Shown here piece after piece: positions 45,453 through 53,308 of a stretch of 64,000 nt of DNA. The DNA is taken from positions 1-64,000 of the IMG/VR virus record IMGVR_UViG_3300042904_000405. One strand, given 5' to 3'. Under the pieces are notes generated by a model. It was given only the letters and a program-made list of their open reading frames with translations. It was not told the origin of the DNA and did not search any database. The position numbers and the translations under genes are program-made. This DNA is from a virus. The first letter of the stretch is position 1. Each line of letters opens with the position of its first letter.

Positions 45453-45458
45453 TACGGT
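45453..45458 (+). promoter_or_regulatory. -10 element TACGGT, leaderless start
   Basis: TACGGT ends 7 nt before ATG 45466; TGGACA (45429-45434) is 18 bp upstream and may be the -35. Confidence 0.55.
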
Positions 45459-45465
45459 GGCTGCT

Positions 45466-45627
45466 ATGAGCGAGGCCAGCGAGAACTCCCGCCCGGGCAA
45501 GGAGGGCAAGATCCAGTCCTTCTACGTGCGCCACGAGATCCTGGCCAAGCTCGGCGCCCTAGCCAAGGAGCGCGGCGTCAGCCGCAACCGCATGCTGACT
45601 GTGCTCGTCGAGGAAGCCGATCAGTAG
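45466..45627 (+). CDS. Ribbon-helix-helix DNA-binding protein
   Basis: Length 53 aa. Strand KIQSFYVRHEILAKLGALAK followed by GVSRNRMLTVLVEE: the RHH (CopG-like) fold, complete. Leaderless, next to the SOS-box-like operator; may be the regulator of the divergent secreted protein gene. Converges on the Rpf-like gene with a 7-bp overlap. Confidence 0.65.
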   Translation: MSEASENSRPGKEGKIQSFYVRHEILAKLGALAKERGVSRNRMLTVLVEEADQ

Positions 45628-45959
45628 CACTGCCACCCTTGGTCGACCTTGGCGAGCGAGCCGTCGACGTAGTCCTCGGACACGGCGATCTGCTCGGCCT
45701 TGGTCGCCTGCCACGGCTGGTCGGCGTAACGCTCACCGCCGAGGCGGTCCCAGTAGTAGTGGTTCCACATCAGGCCGCCGGAGAACGTGCCGTGGCTGTT
45801 CGTGACGGGCCGGTGGGACCAGTTGCCACCTGACTCACATTCGGCGATCGCATTCCAGTCGACGGTCCATGTCTGTGACCGCTGTGGCTGGCACTGGCCG
45901 GCGCAATCGGTGAGCAGAGCCACCGGCAAGGCTGCGATCGCGAAGAGACGAGTGTTCAT
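45621..45959 (-). CDS. Rpf-like secreted muralytic transglycosylase
   Basis: Length 112 aa, GGAGG upstream. Signal sequence (MNTRLFAIAALPVALLTDC). The mature domain matches the resuscitation-promoting factor fold: DWNAIAECESGGNW (catalytic Glu42), then GLMWNHYYWDRLGG and QATKAEQIAVSEDYVD ... QGWQ. Expected to cleave the glycan strand as a lysozyme-like enzyme outside the membrane. Such domains are usually inside tape measure proteins of actinophages; a stand-alone secreted copy on the minus strand is unusual. Confidence 0.8.
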   Translation of the reverse strand: MNTRLFAIAALPVALLTDCAGQCQPQRSQTWTVDWNAIAECESGGNWSHRPVTNSHGTFSGGLMWNHYYWDRLGGERYADQPWQATKAEQIAVSEDYVDGSLAKVDQGWQCY

Positions 45960-46004
45960 TGGTTGGTTCCTCCATGGTTGCCGCCCGGCTTCGGATGCGA
46001 CTGT

Positions 46005-46199
46005 CTAGCAGCCAGCGCCCTTCTTCCAGAACGCGGCCTTCACCGTCGGGTAGGTGCCGTTGAGGCTCATCTCGTAGGACTGCTCCATGTAGCACGTCCG
46101 CCTGACGGCATCCCGGGGGTGGCAGTACGGCACGCCGCCGATCGACGCCTCTTGCTCGGGCATCACCCGGCCGCAGCGCCCACAGATGCGCTCAACCAC
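46005..46199 (-). CDS. Zinc-ribbon protein
   Basis: Length 64 aa, GTG start. ICGRCGRVMPEQEASIGGVP, then YCHPRDAVRRTCYMEQ, and a final Cys. Typical CxxC ribbon. Confidence 0.55.
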   Translation of the reverse strand: MVERICGRCGRVMPEQEASIGGVPYCHPRDAVRRTCYMEQSYEMSLNGTYPTVKAAFWKKGAGC

Positions 46200-46359
46200 C
46201 GTTCACCCGCTCACGGATCATCTCGACGACGCGGGGCTCGCTGAACAGCCAGACGAACACCTCGGCCCACTGCTGCTTCGGGAACGTGGCCCGCAGCTGC
46301 TCGAGCTTCAGGTGAAGGTCCGGGTCGGCGCGGAAGGTGACGACGGGGCGCTCAGCCAT
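46192..46359 (-). CDS. Small RHH-like protein
   Basis: Length 55 aa. VVTFRADPDLHLKLEQLRAT then a helix with FVWLFSEPRVVEMIRERV: RHH-like strand and two helices. Overlaps the next gene by 8 bp. Possibly a repressor or antitoxin-like protein without partner. Confidence 0.5.
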   Translation of the reverse strand: MAERPVVTFRADPDLHLKLEQLRATFPKQQWAEVFVWLFSEPRVVEMIRERVNGG

Positions 46360-46555
46360 CTTCGTCCCAGTCGTATGGCTTCCAGTTGTCCGCTGACTCC
46401 GGCCGCCACTCGATCTCTTCGCGCCGCCACTCCTTGTACAGCATGTCGCCGGACCGCATGCGGGTGACCGCCTCACGGCCATCGCTGGTCTCACACCACA
46501 GCGAGCCGTCGGGGGCGAGCACCCGGAACCAGCGTCCGCGTTTCCAGTCAGGCAC
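46352..46555 (-). CDS. Small Trp-rich protein, paralogue of next upstream gene
   Basis: Length 67 aa, GTG start. WFRVLAPDGSLWCETSDGRE parallels FYVVDRDGRLWWGANDPETA in the gene upstream, so the two are paralogues: W/F-x-V, a DGRLW turn, then a helix and a strand. Function unknown. Confidence 0.55.
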   Translation of the reverse strand: MPDWKRGRWFRVLAPDGSLWCETSDGREAVTRMRSGDMLYKEWRREEIEWRPESADNWKPYDWDEDG

Positions 46556-46733
46556 CGGTCACCACCTTCCATGTTCCGTCCGGGCTGACCCGCACGATGG
46601 TGTAGCTCTGAGCGAACAGCGATGTGCGCGCCGTCTCGGGGTCGTTCGCTCCCCACCACAAGCGGCCGTCGCGATCAACCACGTAGAACATGTCGGCGAC
46701 CTGTTTCGGCGGTTCGGTAGCGGGGTCAGGCAT
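46548..46733 (-). CDS. EPP-tag small protein
   Basis: Length 61 aa. MPDPATEPPKQVADMFYVVD carries the tag in degraded form (TTTCGGCGGTTC at 46704-46715), then DGRLWWGANDPETARTSL. Paralogue of the following gene. Confidence 0.55.
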   Translation of the reverse strand: MPDPATEPPKQVADMFYVVDRDGRLWWGANDPETARTSLFAQSYTIVRVSPDGTWKVVTGA

Positions 46734-47001
46734 TGGCGATCGCCGCCCTCAGAGCGTGGACGAGTGACGAACCCTCGCCCGTGCTCACTACGCCGCGCTT
46801 GTCCCCAATCACCACCGCGGTTCCGTGAGTCGTGATGGCGTGCGGTATCCGCACCGTCGCTCCGCTGCCGAGCACGACGTCGAGTAGATCGTCAGTTGTG
46901 AGCAGGTCGGCACAGTCTGGACAGAGCGCGAACCTCAGAGGGATGAGGTCCGAGCAGCGGCAGGGGCTATCGGACGGCGGTTCGTTAGCTGGTGCTGGCA
47001 T
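46726..47001 (-). CDS. EPPSD-tag protein with zinc knuckle
   Basis: Length 91 aa. MPAPANEPPSDSPCRCSDLI, CPDCADLL, then TVRIPHAITTHGTAVVIGDK and a helix. Tag encoded at 46972-46983. The CxC/CxxC set suggests zinc. Confidence 0.6.
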   Translation of the reverse strand: MPAPANEPPSDSPCRCSDLIPLRFALCPDCADLLTTDDLLDVVLGSGATVRIPHAITTHGTAVVIGDKRGVVSTGEGSSLVHALRAAIANA

Positions 47002-47212
47002 AGCCGTCCATCCATCGCTCGGCGATTCGGTAGCAAGGGTCCAGACAGAAGTGCCAGACCTGTACGTCATCGGCGCACCATCCCATGTCGGCCAATGGTC
47101 GGCGCGTGCCGCAGATGGCGCAGATGAACGGCGGTTCGATGGCAGGCGCAGGCGGCGGACTGCTCGGCCACGGCGGGCACTTGCTCACGTCGGTCCGCGG
47201 GTTGCTAGCCAT
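46985..47212 (-). CDS. EPPF-tag zinc-ribbon protein
   Basis: Length 75 aa from ATG 47212. Pro-rich leader PPWPSSPPPAPAIEPPFICA with the tag at ~26-30 (element at 47125-47136), then CAICGTRRPLADMGWC and FCLDPCYRIAERW. Overlaps the next gene by 17 bp. Confidence 0.55.
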   Translation of the reverse strand: MASNPRTDVSKCPPWPSSPPPAPAIEPPFICAICGTRRPLADMGWCADDVQVWHFCLDPCYRIAERWMDGYASTS

Positions 47213-47369
47213 CGGCCGATTCTTCGCACGGGCGACAGATGCCGTCAATCAGTTGCTCCCGCGACTCGCAACGCTCACAGACACCGCTGCGGCCCTCGCG
47301 GAAGTAGCGACGAGTGTTTGGTGGGAGGTGGGCGAGGGGGTCGCTATTGAACGGCGGTTCGTTAGTCAC
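47205..47369 (-). CDS. EPPFN-tag zinc-ribbon protein
   Basis: Length 54 aa, GTG start immediately followed by the tag: MTNEPPFNSDPLAHLPPNTR, then VCERCESREQLIDGICRPCE (two CxxC pairs). Element at 47349-47360. Confidence 0.6.
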   Translation of the reverse strand: MTNEPPFNSDPLAHLPPNTRRYFREGRSGVCERCESREQLIDGICRPCEESADG

Positions 47370-47568
47370 GGTCGGCCTCCAGCCATCGCCCGATGGCTGG
47401 GAGTCCGACTCGGACGACGGGCTCATCGGTGTCGAGCACGGCTCGCGCCTCGTCGCTGATGGACGGCGGTTCAGACGCCTGATCGCACGGCCACGGTTCG
47501 CCGCACGTCGCACATCGGACGATGGTCGCCGGGCGATGGCGATTGAACGGCGGTTCATCAGCGGGCAC
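47362..47568 (-). CDS. Double EPP-tag protein
   Basis: Length 68 aa, GTG start. MPADEPPFNRHRPATIVRCATCGEPWPC then a second tag ASEPPSISDEARAVLD. Elements at 47545-47556 and 47461-47472. As in the 21970 gene, two tagged units appear joined; overlaps both neighbours. Confidence 0.55.
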   Translation of the reverse strand: MPADEPPFNRHRPATIVRCATCGEPWPCDQASEPPSISDEARAVLDTDEPVVRVGLPAIGRWLEADRD

Positions 47569-47803
47569 GTTGGGCCTCCAGCGTCATCTCAAAGAGCGCC
47601 CGGCGGCTCTGATCAAGGGCGTCGTGCTTGGTCCAGAAGCGACGGTGGAGGATCTCGGGTTCGGGGTTCCCGTGGGTCCACACACAGACGCACGAGGTCC
47701 AGGGCTTCCACTTCCACCAGCTGTGGTGGAGCAGGAAGTCGACCCAGCCGTCGGCGATCTCGTATCGGCCTATCAGCTCGTCGCGCTCTTCGAATCCCCG
47801 CAT
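47558..47803 (-). CDS. Hypothetical Trp-rich protein
   Basis: Length 81 aa. MRGFEERDELIGRYEIADGW, HHSWWKWKPWTSCVCVWTHG, WTKHDALDQSRRALFEMTLE. First gene of the second minus cluster; leaderless start from TAGCAT. Unknown. Confidence 0.6.
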   Translation of the reverse strand: MRGFEERDELIGRYEIADGWVDFLLHHSWWKWKPWTSCVCVWTHGNPEPEILHRRFWTKHDALDQSRRALFEMTLEAQRAR

Positions 47804-47809
47804 GCCGAC

Positions 47810-47815
47810 ATGCTA
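47810..47815 (-). promoter_or_regulatory. Minus-strand -10 element TAGCAT, leaderless start
   Basis: CATAGCAT on the minus strand ends 6 nt before the ATG at 47803. Confidence 0.55.
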
Positions 47816-47852
47816 TGCACAGATCAGCTGCGTATACAAGCCCGGAACGCCA

Positions 47853-47884
47853 ACGGCCGGCCCCGTCGTCGGAGGGCCGGCCGT
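47853..47884. terminator. GC-rich hairpin in divergent intergenic region
   Basis: ACGGCCGGCCC (47853-47863) pairs perfectly with GGGCCGGCCGT (47874-47884), loop 10 nt. It lies in the 47816-48059 gap between divergent genes, so it is more likely a protein-binding or RNA element than a simple terminator. Nothing else is clear in that gap. Confidence 0.5.
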
Positions 47885-48059
47885 CAGGCGGGTGGACATC
47901 GCTCCCGTTTGGCTACTGGCACAGTAACGGCCAGAGCCCCCGCCGCACAAGACCAGCGGGCGAGCATGTCTTGCGCAGCGAGGGCTCAGATGGCACGATG
48001 ACGGACGCCAATCACGTCGGGGCTCAGCGTACCCGACGCCAGAAGCGAAGGGAAGAGCC

Positions 48060-48452
48060 ATGTACCCGTTCAAGATCTACGAGTGCGCCTACTGCGGCGA
48101 TGAGGCCACCGAGAACGATCACGTCACGCCCCGCTCGCGCGGCGGCAGACTGACCGTCCCATCTTGCGCCCCTTGCAACCGGTCCAAGTCCCGCAAGGAC
48201 GCCGACGAATGGCTGGCGCATCAGCTGATCCGCGACGCCCGCTGCGATATCGGTGACGATGCGAGCCGCCGTCTGGTGGAGATGTTGCTCCGCCTCCCGG
48301 CCCTCGTCGACGCTGGGATCATCGACATGGGCTGCGTCGGCGTCGAGCTGGCGTCGGCGCGAGAGGAGGCGCTCCAGCTGGCGCTCAACCTCGAGCTGGC
48401 GCTGACGACCCTCAACGCTGCCGTTGAGAATGCTCGGGCGCTGGCCTCATGA
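48060..48452 (+). CDS. HNH endonuclease
   Basis: Length 130 aa with GAAGGGAAGAG upstream. The HNH core is complete: CAYCGDEATENDHVTPRSRGG, then PSCAPCNRSKS, i.e. CxxC, DHV, N-containing loop, CxxCN. A helical C-terminal half (REEALQLALNLELALTTL) is extra. Small phage HNH proteins may be homing enzymes or packaging helpers. First gene of the replication/structural block. Confidence 0.75.
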   Translation: MYPFKIYECAYCGDEATENDHVTPRSRGGRLTVPSCAPCNRSKSRKDADEWLAHQLIRDARCDIGDDASRRLVEMLLRLPALVDAGIIDMGCVGVELASAREEALQLALNLELALTTLNAAVENARALAS

Positions 48453-49150
48453 GGATCCGCACCGCCCAGATCGCGATCACCCCGATCTGGGTGATCAAGC
48501 ACCCCGACGTCTACGGCAACGCCACACGCATGGCGGTGTACGCCGGCCTGCAGGTTGTCGCCTTCGAAGCGGGCGACACCGAGTGGCGCTCCGACCGCGA
48601 GTTGGCTGTCAGCGTGTCCGAGGTCGTCGGCATCGGAGACGAGGCGTGCCGGAAGCATCTCGCCGCGCTGAAGGCCATCGGGGCGATCGCCAAGACCGTC
48701 GATGGCGACATCTACCTCGCCCAGGATGACCCCGAACTGGGTATCGGCGTGGGTATCCAGGAACCCAAAGTTGGGTCTGGTGGTACCCAAACCGACGAAC
48801 GCACTACCACTACAGAGATAGAGAAGAGAGAGAGACGCGCGTCTGGGTACGACGGGACCCCTGGATTCAACGAGTTCTGGTCGCTCTACCCGAGAGGCGA
48901 GGGCAAGCCGGCCGCCCACGACGCCTTCAAGGCAGCGGCCAAGAAGGACGAGGTGGGAGTGATCCTGGCGGGCCTTGAAGTCTGGGTCGACTACTGGCAC
49001 CGTCGCGGCGAGCCTCAGTTCATCCCGTACGCCCAGAAGTGGCTGAAGGGAGAGAACTGGAACGCCTGCCCGCCCCCGGTGCGCTCTCAGGCTCCGAAGC
49101 TGTCATCGGGTGGCTCAGCGATCGCTCGACGCATGGAGAGGACGTCATGA
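48449..49150 (+). CDS. Replication initiator-like protein
   Basis: Length 233 aa. N-terminal winged helix (~20-92): GNATRMAVYAGLQVVAFEAG, DRELAVSVSEVVGIGDEACRK, HLAALKAIGAIAKTV. A Thr/charged linker, then a C-terminal domain with FNEFWSLYPRGEGKPAAHDA and FIPYAQKWLKGENWNACPPP, as in phage replisome organiser or initiation proteins. It probably binds the origin and recruits host replication. No polymerase or helicase is encoded in the window. Confidence 0.7.
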   Translation: MRIRTAQIAITPIWVIKHPDVYGNATRMAVYAGLQVVAFEAGDTEWRSDRELAVSVSEVVGIGDEACRKHLAALKAIGAIAKTVDGDIYLAQDDPELGIGVGIQEPKVGSGGTQTDERTTTTEIEKRERRASGYDGTPGFNEFWSLYPRGEGKPAAHDAFKAAAKKDEVGVILAGLEVWVDYWHRRGEPQFIPYAQKWLKGENWNACPPPVRSQAPKLSSGGSAIARRMERTS

Positions 49151-49770
49151 CCGAGGAAGAGGCCCTGAAGGTGCTCACGCCGCTGGCGGTGGCGTTCCCA
49201 TTCGGGGATGACCAGGTCGAGCTGTGGGTGGAGAAGCTCCGATCGCTGTCGAATGCGTTCATCGCGATGAAGACGACGAACTCACTCATCGACGAGCACG
49301 AGGGATTGCGCGCCCCGGCGTGGGCAGTGTTCAAGAAGCAGTACGACCGGTTCCATGCGCGGTGGGAGGAGGAGGAATCCGAGCGCCGCCTGGCCCTGGA
49401 GGCGCCGCAGGGGCGTCTCGCCGGGATGATCTCACCCAAGGAGGGCCGTCAGATCGCCGCCGCGGCCTACGCCAAGCAGTACAAGCGCAAGCCGCCGGCG
49501 AACATCTTCGACCTGCCGGACCCCGAGTTCGTCCCGAGGGCCACATCGGAGGAAGTCGAGACCGCCCTGCAGGTGATCCGCGGGGGCTATGACCACGACG
49601 GGATGACGTTCAGCAAGTACACCGACGTGCTCAAGGCCTTCGACGGCCACCAGCTCACGGCGCGCGCCGCCGTCAAGACACTGGAGGACTCCCGGCAGCT
49701 CGTCCATCGGCCCGATGGCACGCTGATCCTGCTGCGGGTGCGTACGATCGCGGGGGATGAGCGCAGTTGA
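49147..49770 (+). CDS. Possible helicase loader-like protein
   Basis: Length 207 aa, ATGA-coupled to the initiator-like gene. Helical N-terminal part (LTPLAVAFPFGDDQVELWVE, SNAFIAMKTTNSLIDEHE) resembling phage helicase-loader N domains, then a charged helix and a C-terminal winged-helix-like section (FSKYTDVLKAFDGHQLTARA ... LILLRVRTI). Assignment rests mostly on position. Confidence 0.45.
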   Translation: MTEEEALKVLTPLAVAFPFGDDQVELWVEKLRSLSNAFIAMKTTNSLIDEHEGLRAPAWAVFKKQYDRFHARWEEEESERRLALEAPQGRLAGMISPKEGRQIAAAAYAKQYKRKPPANIFDLPDPEFVPRATSEEVETALQVIRGGYDHDGMTFSKYTDVLKAFDGHQLTARAAVKTLEDSRQLVHRPDGTLILLRVRTIAGDERS

Positions 49771-50260
49771 GGTCGTCGGCTACCGGATCTGCGCCTCTGG
49801 GGTGTGTGATCGGCTCGTTCTGGAACATGTTGCGGTCCGATCGGGCGGATACTGCCCCGATTGCTGCTCCCGAGGGGTCGCAGAGGCCGCCAAGACCGTC
49901 CTCGTCGCCCTCGAGGGGGGTCGATACCCCGTCAAGTCCGCCAAGCCCGCCCAGACAGCCCGGAATCGGCGTCAGTACCTCCGTCGGAAGGCGGATCCGC
50001 GTCGAATCGAGGCGCGCAAAGCGCAGGAGAAGGCGAAACGGGCTGCGATGAGGCGGTTGCGGGCGTTCTGCCCCGAGTTGTACGACCTACTGCTCGCCGA
50101 TGAGCGAATGAAGCGGGGATTGGACCCGTTCCCCCTCGAAACGGCCGTTCTGCCGGGATCAGGGGTCGACGGCTGGGAGACGATGGACGCCACGGCGTTC
50201 TACCATGCGCTGGCGCGTCAGGAGCAGCAAACCGATGGCCCTTCCGAACCCACGCCGTAG
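49757..50260 (+). CDS. Hypothetical protein with zinc ribbon and basic helix
   Basis: Length 167 aa. N-terminal YRICASGVCDRLVLEHV and YCPDCCSRG give a zinc ribbon; a basic coiled helix (RRKADPRRIEARKAQEKAKR) follows. Overlaps the portal gene start by 26 bp. Could bind nucleic acid near the packaging or head genes. Confidence 0.55.
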   Translation: MSAVEVVGYRICASGVCDRLVLEHVAVRSGGYCPDCCSRGVAEAAKTVLVALEGGRYPVKSAKPAQTARNRRQYLRRKADPRRIEARKAQEKAKRAAMRRLRAFCPELYDLLLADERMKRGLDPFPLETAVLPGSGVDGWETMDATAFYHALARQEQQTDGPSEPTP

Positions 50261-51791
50261 CACGGCGACTCTCACACGCCCAACCGGGCAAGAGTCGACG
50301 TACGCGGCGCGTGAGATCAGGATCTCCGACCCGAACGAGGCCAGGTACCTCCACACGCTCGTTTCGGCCACGAAGAACCACTTCGGCTCGTCGCACAACC
50401 CGTGGGACTGGTTCGAGAAGCTCGGCGAGGTCCACTACGCCGTTGCTCGCGCTGCTCGCATCGCCGGCTACACCGAGCTGTTCGCCGAGTACGAGCAGAA
50501 GCCCGGGGTCTGGGTCCGTCGGGACACCGGACGCGAGGCGGCCATCGTCGACGGGATCTACTCGCCGTTCGGCGGCGTGCGAGGCCTGATCTCGCGCTAC
50601 TTCACGCTGATGAAGGTTCCCGCCGACTCTCACCTGATCCGGGTCAAGAACGGCGGCGTCTACGACGGCTACCACTTCATGTCGGTCGATGAGATCGATC
50701 AGGCGAGCCTGGACGAGGGAGCACGCAGGACGGGGGGCGCGACCGAGTTCAGGTGGCGCACCCTGCCGATCTCCGACGAGGGCAACACCAGCCTGCGCAC
50801 CGTCGCCGCCGAGGACTACCTCGGCCGGGTGTGGGCCCCGTCTGACCGCTGGGTCGACCTCCCGGACTCCCCGCTGTTCGCCCTCGACACCGAATGCGAA
50901 GTCCTGCACCTGTCGACGCTCTCGCTCCGGGCGAAGCTGGCCTCCCGCTTCGCTTCGGCGGGGATCCTGTTCATCCCGCAGTCGATGCGCTCGGCGGCGT
51001 GGGCGCACCCCGACAACGGGGTCAACGAAGGCGTCTCCGACGCGGCCAGGATCGACGACGTCCTCGACTCGCTGATCAAGAGCATGACTCGCAACCAGCT
51101 CGACTACGAGTCGGCGAAGTTCTGGCTGCCGCTGTTGGTCTCCGGCCCCGACGACGTCGGCGAGAAGATCAAGCACATCCTCATCGACAGCGAGGTGTTC
51201 GAGACCGATCTCTCGCTGCGCCGGGAGATGATCGATCGCATCTTCACCGGCCTCGACATCCAGGCCAACGCGACGAAGGGCGTCGGCGAGGAATCGTCCC
51301 GCTTCAACGCCTGGTCGGTATCCGACGACGAGCTGCGCCTCGTGGCCAAGCCCGACGTCGAAGCTGCGTGCTGGGCGTTCACCCGCCTCATCCTGCACAA
51401 GCAGCTCAAGGAGGCTGGCGTCGACGACGCGCAGATCGTGAAGTGGCGCGTCGGGTTCGACATGAACCGCGCCGCATCGAAGACGAACCAGCAGGACGAC
51501 GCCCGCCAGATCGAGGACCGCGGCGGCCTGAAGCTGGCGACGCTGCGCTCGGTCAGTGGCTTCGACGAAGACGATGCGCCCGAGGAGCAGGAGCAGATCC
51601 GCTGGATGGGCCGCCAGACGCGCAACCCGTACCTCGGCCTGTTCACCGGCAAGAAGATCAGCGAGATCGACTGGGACATGGTCCTGAAGTTCTCAGGCAA
51701 GAGCGGCCCGACCGGCAAGGCGGGCGACGACCCCACGAAGGGTCCGGGAGTCGGTAACCCGGGCAGCCCAGACACCCCACCGGAGGACTGA
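50235..51791 (+). CDS. Portal protein
   Basis: Length 518 aa from ATG 50235 (AGGAG upstream); an earlier in-frame start at 50205 is less likely. Actinophage portal features: basic N terminus, a central stem region with GWDRWV-type Trp turns (APSDRWVDLPDSPLF), LDYESAKFWLPLLVSGPDDV, then a long helical wing/crown ending FTGKKISEIDWDMVLKFSGKS and a disordered Pro/Gly tail. It forms the dodecameric DNA entry ring at one capsid vertex. Followed by protease and capsid genes, the standard order. Confidence 0.75.
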   Translation: MALPNPRRSTATLTRPTGQESTYAAREIRISDPNEARYLHTLVSATKNHFGSSHNPWDWFEKLGEVHYAVARAARIAGYTELFAEYEQKPGVWVRRDTGREAAIVDGIYSPFGGVRGLISRYFTLMKVPADSHLIRVKNGGVYDGYHFMSVDEIDQASLDEGARRTGGATEFRWRTLPISDEGNTSLRTVAAEDYLGRVWAPSDRWVDLPDSPLFALDTECEVLHLSTLSLRAKLASRFASAGILFIPQSMRSAAWAHPDNGVNEGVSDAARIDDVLDSLIKSMTRNQLDYESAKFWLPLLVSGPDDVGEKIKHILIDSEVFETDLSLRREMIDRIFTGLDIQANATKGVGEESSRFNAWSVSDDELRLVAKPDVEAACWAFTRLILHKQLKEAGVDDAQIVKWRVGFDMNRAASKTNQQDDARQIEDRGGLKLATLRSVSGFDEDDAPEEQEQIRWMGRQTRNPYLGLFTGKKISEIDWDMVLKFSGKSGPTGKAGDDPTKGPGVGNPGSPDTPPED

Positions 51792-53242
51792 TGATCACCA
51801 CCTACGGCGCACGCGTCATGGACAAGCCCAAGGGCATGCTGCGCGCCTTCAAGATCAACGACCTGGTGCGGCTCGACGAAGAGACCGGCGACGGTCGTCT
51901 ACTGCGCTCGAGCGGCGCCGGCGTGCGCCACCTGCCGCGGACGGTGTTCGGCGGCTTCTTCGAAGGCGAGGCACACGGTCGGAACGTCATCATCGGCCGG
52001 CTCGACGCCGTGGAGTTCGACCCGGACAACAACACGGCCACGGGGTGGGGCTGGCTCATCGACGACGAGAACGGCCGCCAGGCGGCGCGCTACATCGACG
52101 CCAAGGCGATGACCGGCAACTCGATCCACATGGCTGAGATCGAAGTGACGATCGAGTGGAAGTCCGACGACCCCAACGACCCCGACTTCATGGAGTACAC
52201 GGTCGTCTTCGAGAAGTGGTCCGTCGCCTCCACCACGATGCTCGGCATCCCTGCGTTCAAGGACTCCCAGTTTGAGCTGGAGCCCGAGGTGCTCGCCTCG
52301 CTCTATGAGTCCGACAACCCCCTGGAGATCGACGGCGGCTTCACGGTCACGTATGACCTGAAGTTCGACGTCCCCCAGCGCGAAGAGATCACGGCATCCG
52401 GCGAGCCCCGCCCGCCGTGGGAGTACTTCCACCGCGCCGAGGACAGCAAGCCGACCCCGATCACCGTCGGCGAGATGGACGGCGACGGCTGGGTCCCGGT
52501 CTACGGCAACCTGGCCCGTTGGAACGTCTGCCACGACGGCATCGATGCCCGATGTGTCATCGCCCCGTACGACCCGACCGAGTACTCCAGCTTCAACTGC
52601 TCCAGCGTGCTGACGAGTCGCGGCAACGTCCCGACCGGTCCGATCTTCTTCCAGGGCGGCCACCCCGACAAGCCGCTCGGCCACGGTGACGTGGCGAAGG
52701 CCTACGGCGGGATCGAGAACGCCTGGGCCGACGTGCGCGTCACGCACGGCGTCCACGGCCCGTGGATCTCCGGCGTCGTGCGCCCCGGCGTCACCAGCGC
52801 CAGTGTCTACGCGGCCCGCGCCTCGCGGATCTCCGGCCACTGGATGGGCGACGGTCGGCTGAAGGCGATCGTCTCCTGCAACGTGCCGGGCTACGACGTG
52901 CCCGGATCCAAGGTCTACACCGACGGCAACGGCGCTGTGCTCGAGGTCGTCGCCTCGTTCGTGCCGGACTGCCAGACGGAAGCGCCCGACGCGCCGGCCT
53001 TGAACACCAACTCGTACAACATGAACATCGATCCGCTGCTGACGTTCGACTTCATGACCCCCGAGGCCCGCTCTGACTTCGCCCGCCGCCTCGTGATGAT
53101 GAACAACGGGACGTTCGCTCAGACGCCGGTCGACAACACGCCCGTCGTCCAGGACGTGCTGGGCAAGCTGGAGGCCGTCGACGACCTCCTTCTGGATCTG
53201 GAGCTGGAAGCCGAAGAGGACGCCGACCGCGGTCTCGTTTGA
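51791..53242 (+). CDS. Capsid maturation protease
   Basis: Length 483 aa; stop and start overlap with the portal gene (TGATG). The N-terminal ~220 residues are beta-rich. Around 270-400 the protein has the actinophage protease pattern VCHDG, AWADVRVTHGVHGPWISGVV, ARASRISGHWMGDGRLKAIV, with His and Ser in the typical order. The acidic C-terminal tail (LEAVDDLLLDLELEAEEDAD) may scaffold. It would process the capsid protein N-terminal region during maturation. Confidence 0.65.
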   Translation: MITTYGARVMDKPKGMLRAFKINDLVRLDEETGDGRLLRSSGAGVRHLPRTVFGGFFEGEAHGRNVIIGRLDAVEFDPDNNTATGWGWLIDDENGRQAARYIDAKAMTGNSIHMAEIEVTIEWKSDDPNDPDFMEYTVVFEKWSVASTTMLGIPAFKDSQFELEPEVLASLYESDNPLEIDGGFTVTYDLKFDVPQREEITASGEPRPPWEYFHRAEDSKPTPITVGEMDGDGWVPVYGNLARWNVCHDGIDARCVIAPYDPTEYSSFNCSSVLTSRGNVPTGPIFFQGGHPDKPLGHGDVAKAYGGIENAWADVRVTHGVHGPWISGVVRPGVTSASVYAARASRISGHWMGDGRLKAIVSCNVPGYDVPGSKVYTDGNGAVLEVVASFVPDCQTEAPDAPALNTNSYNMNIDPLLTFDFMTPEARSDFARRLVMMNNGTFAQTPVDNTPVVQDVLGKLEAVDDLLLDLELEAEEDADRGLV

Positions 53243-53308
53243 CCAAAGCGGGATGCTGCCAGCAGCATGGCCTGCAGCATTCATCCAGAGCGTCCAGGAG
53301 GGCCTCGT

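Larger units (their letters stand above)
46704..47556 (-). repeat. Six strand-oriented GAACCGCCGTTC-type elements, cluster 2
   Basis: Exact GAACGGCGGTTC at 47125-47136, 47349-47360, 47545-47556; GGACGGCGGTTC at 46972-46983 and 47461-47472; TTTCGGCGGTTC at 46704-46715. Same orientation and frame as cluster 1, 25 kb away. Confidence 0.8.

Noticed and set aside
49932-51398. Minus-strand open frame of 488 codons over the portal gene
   Set aside because: Antisense shadow of the portal frame; low-complexity composition and no start signal.
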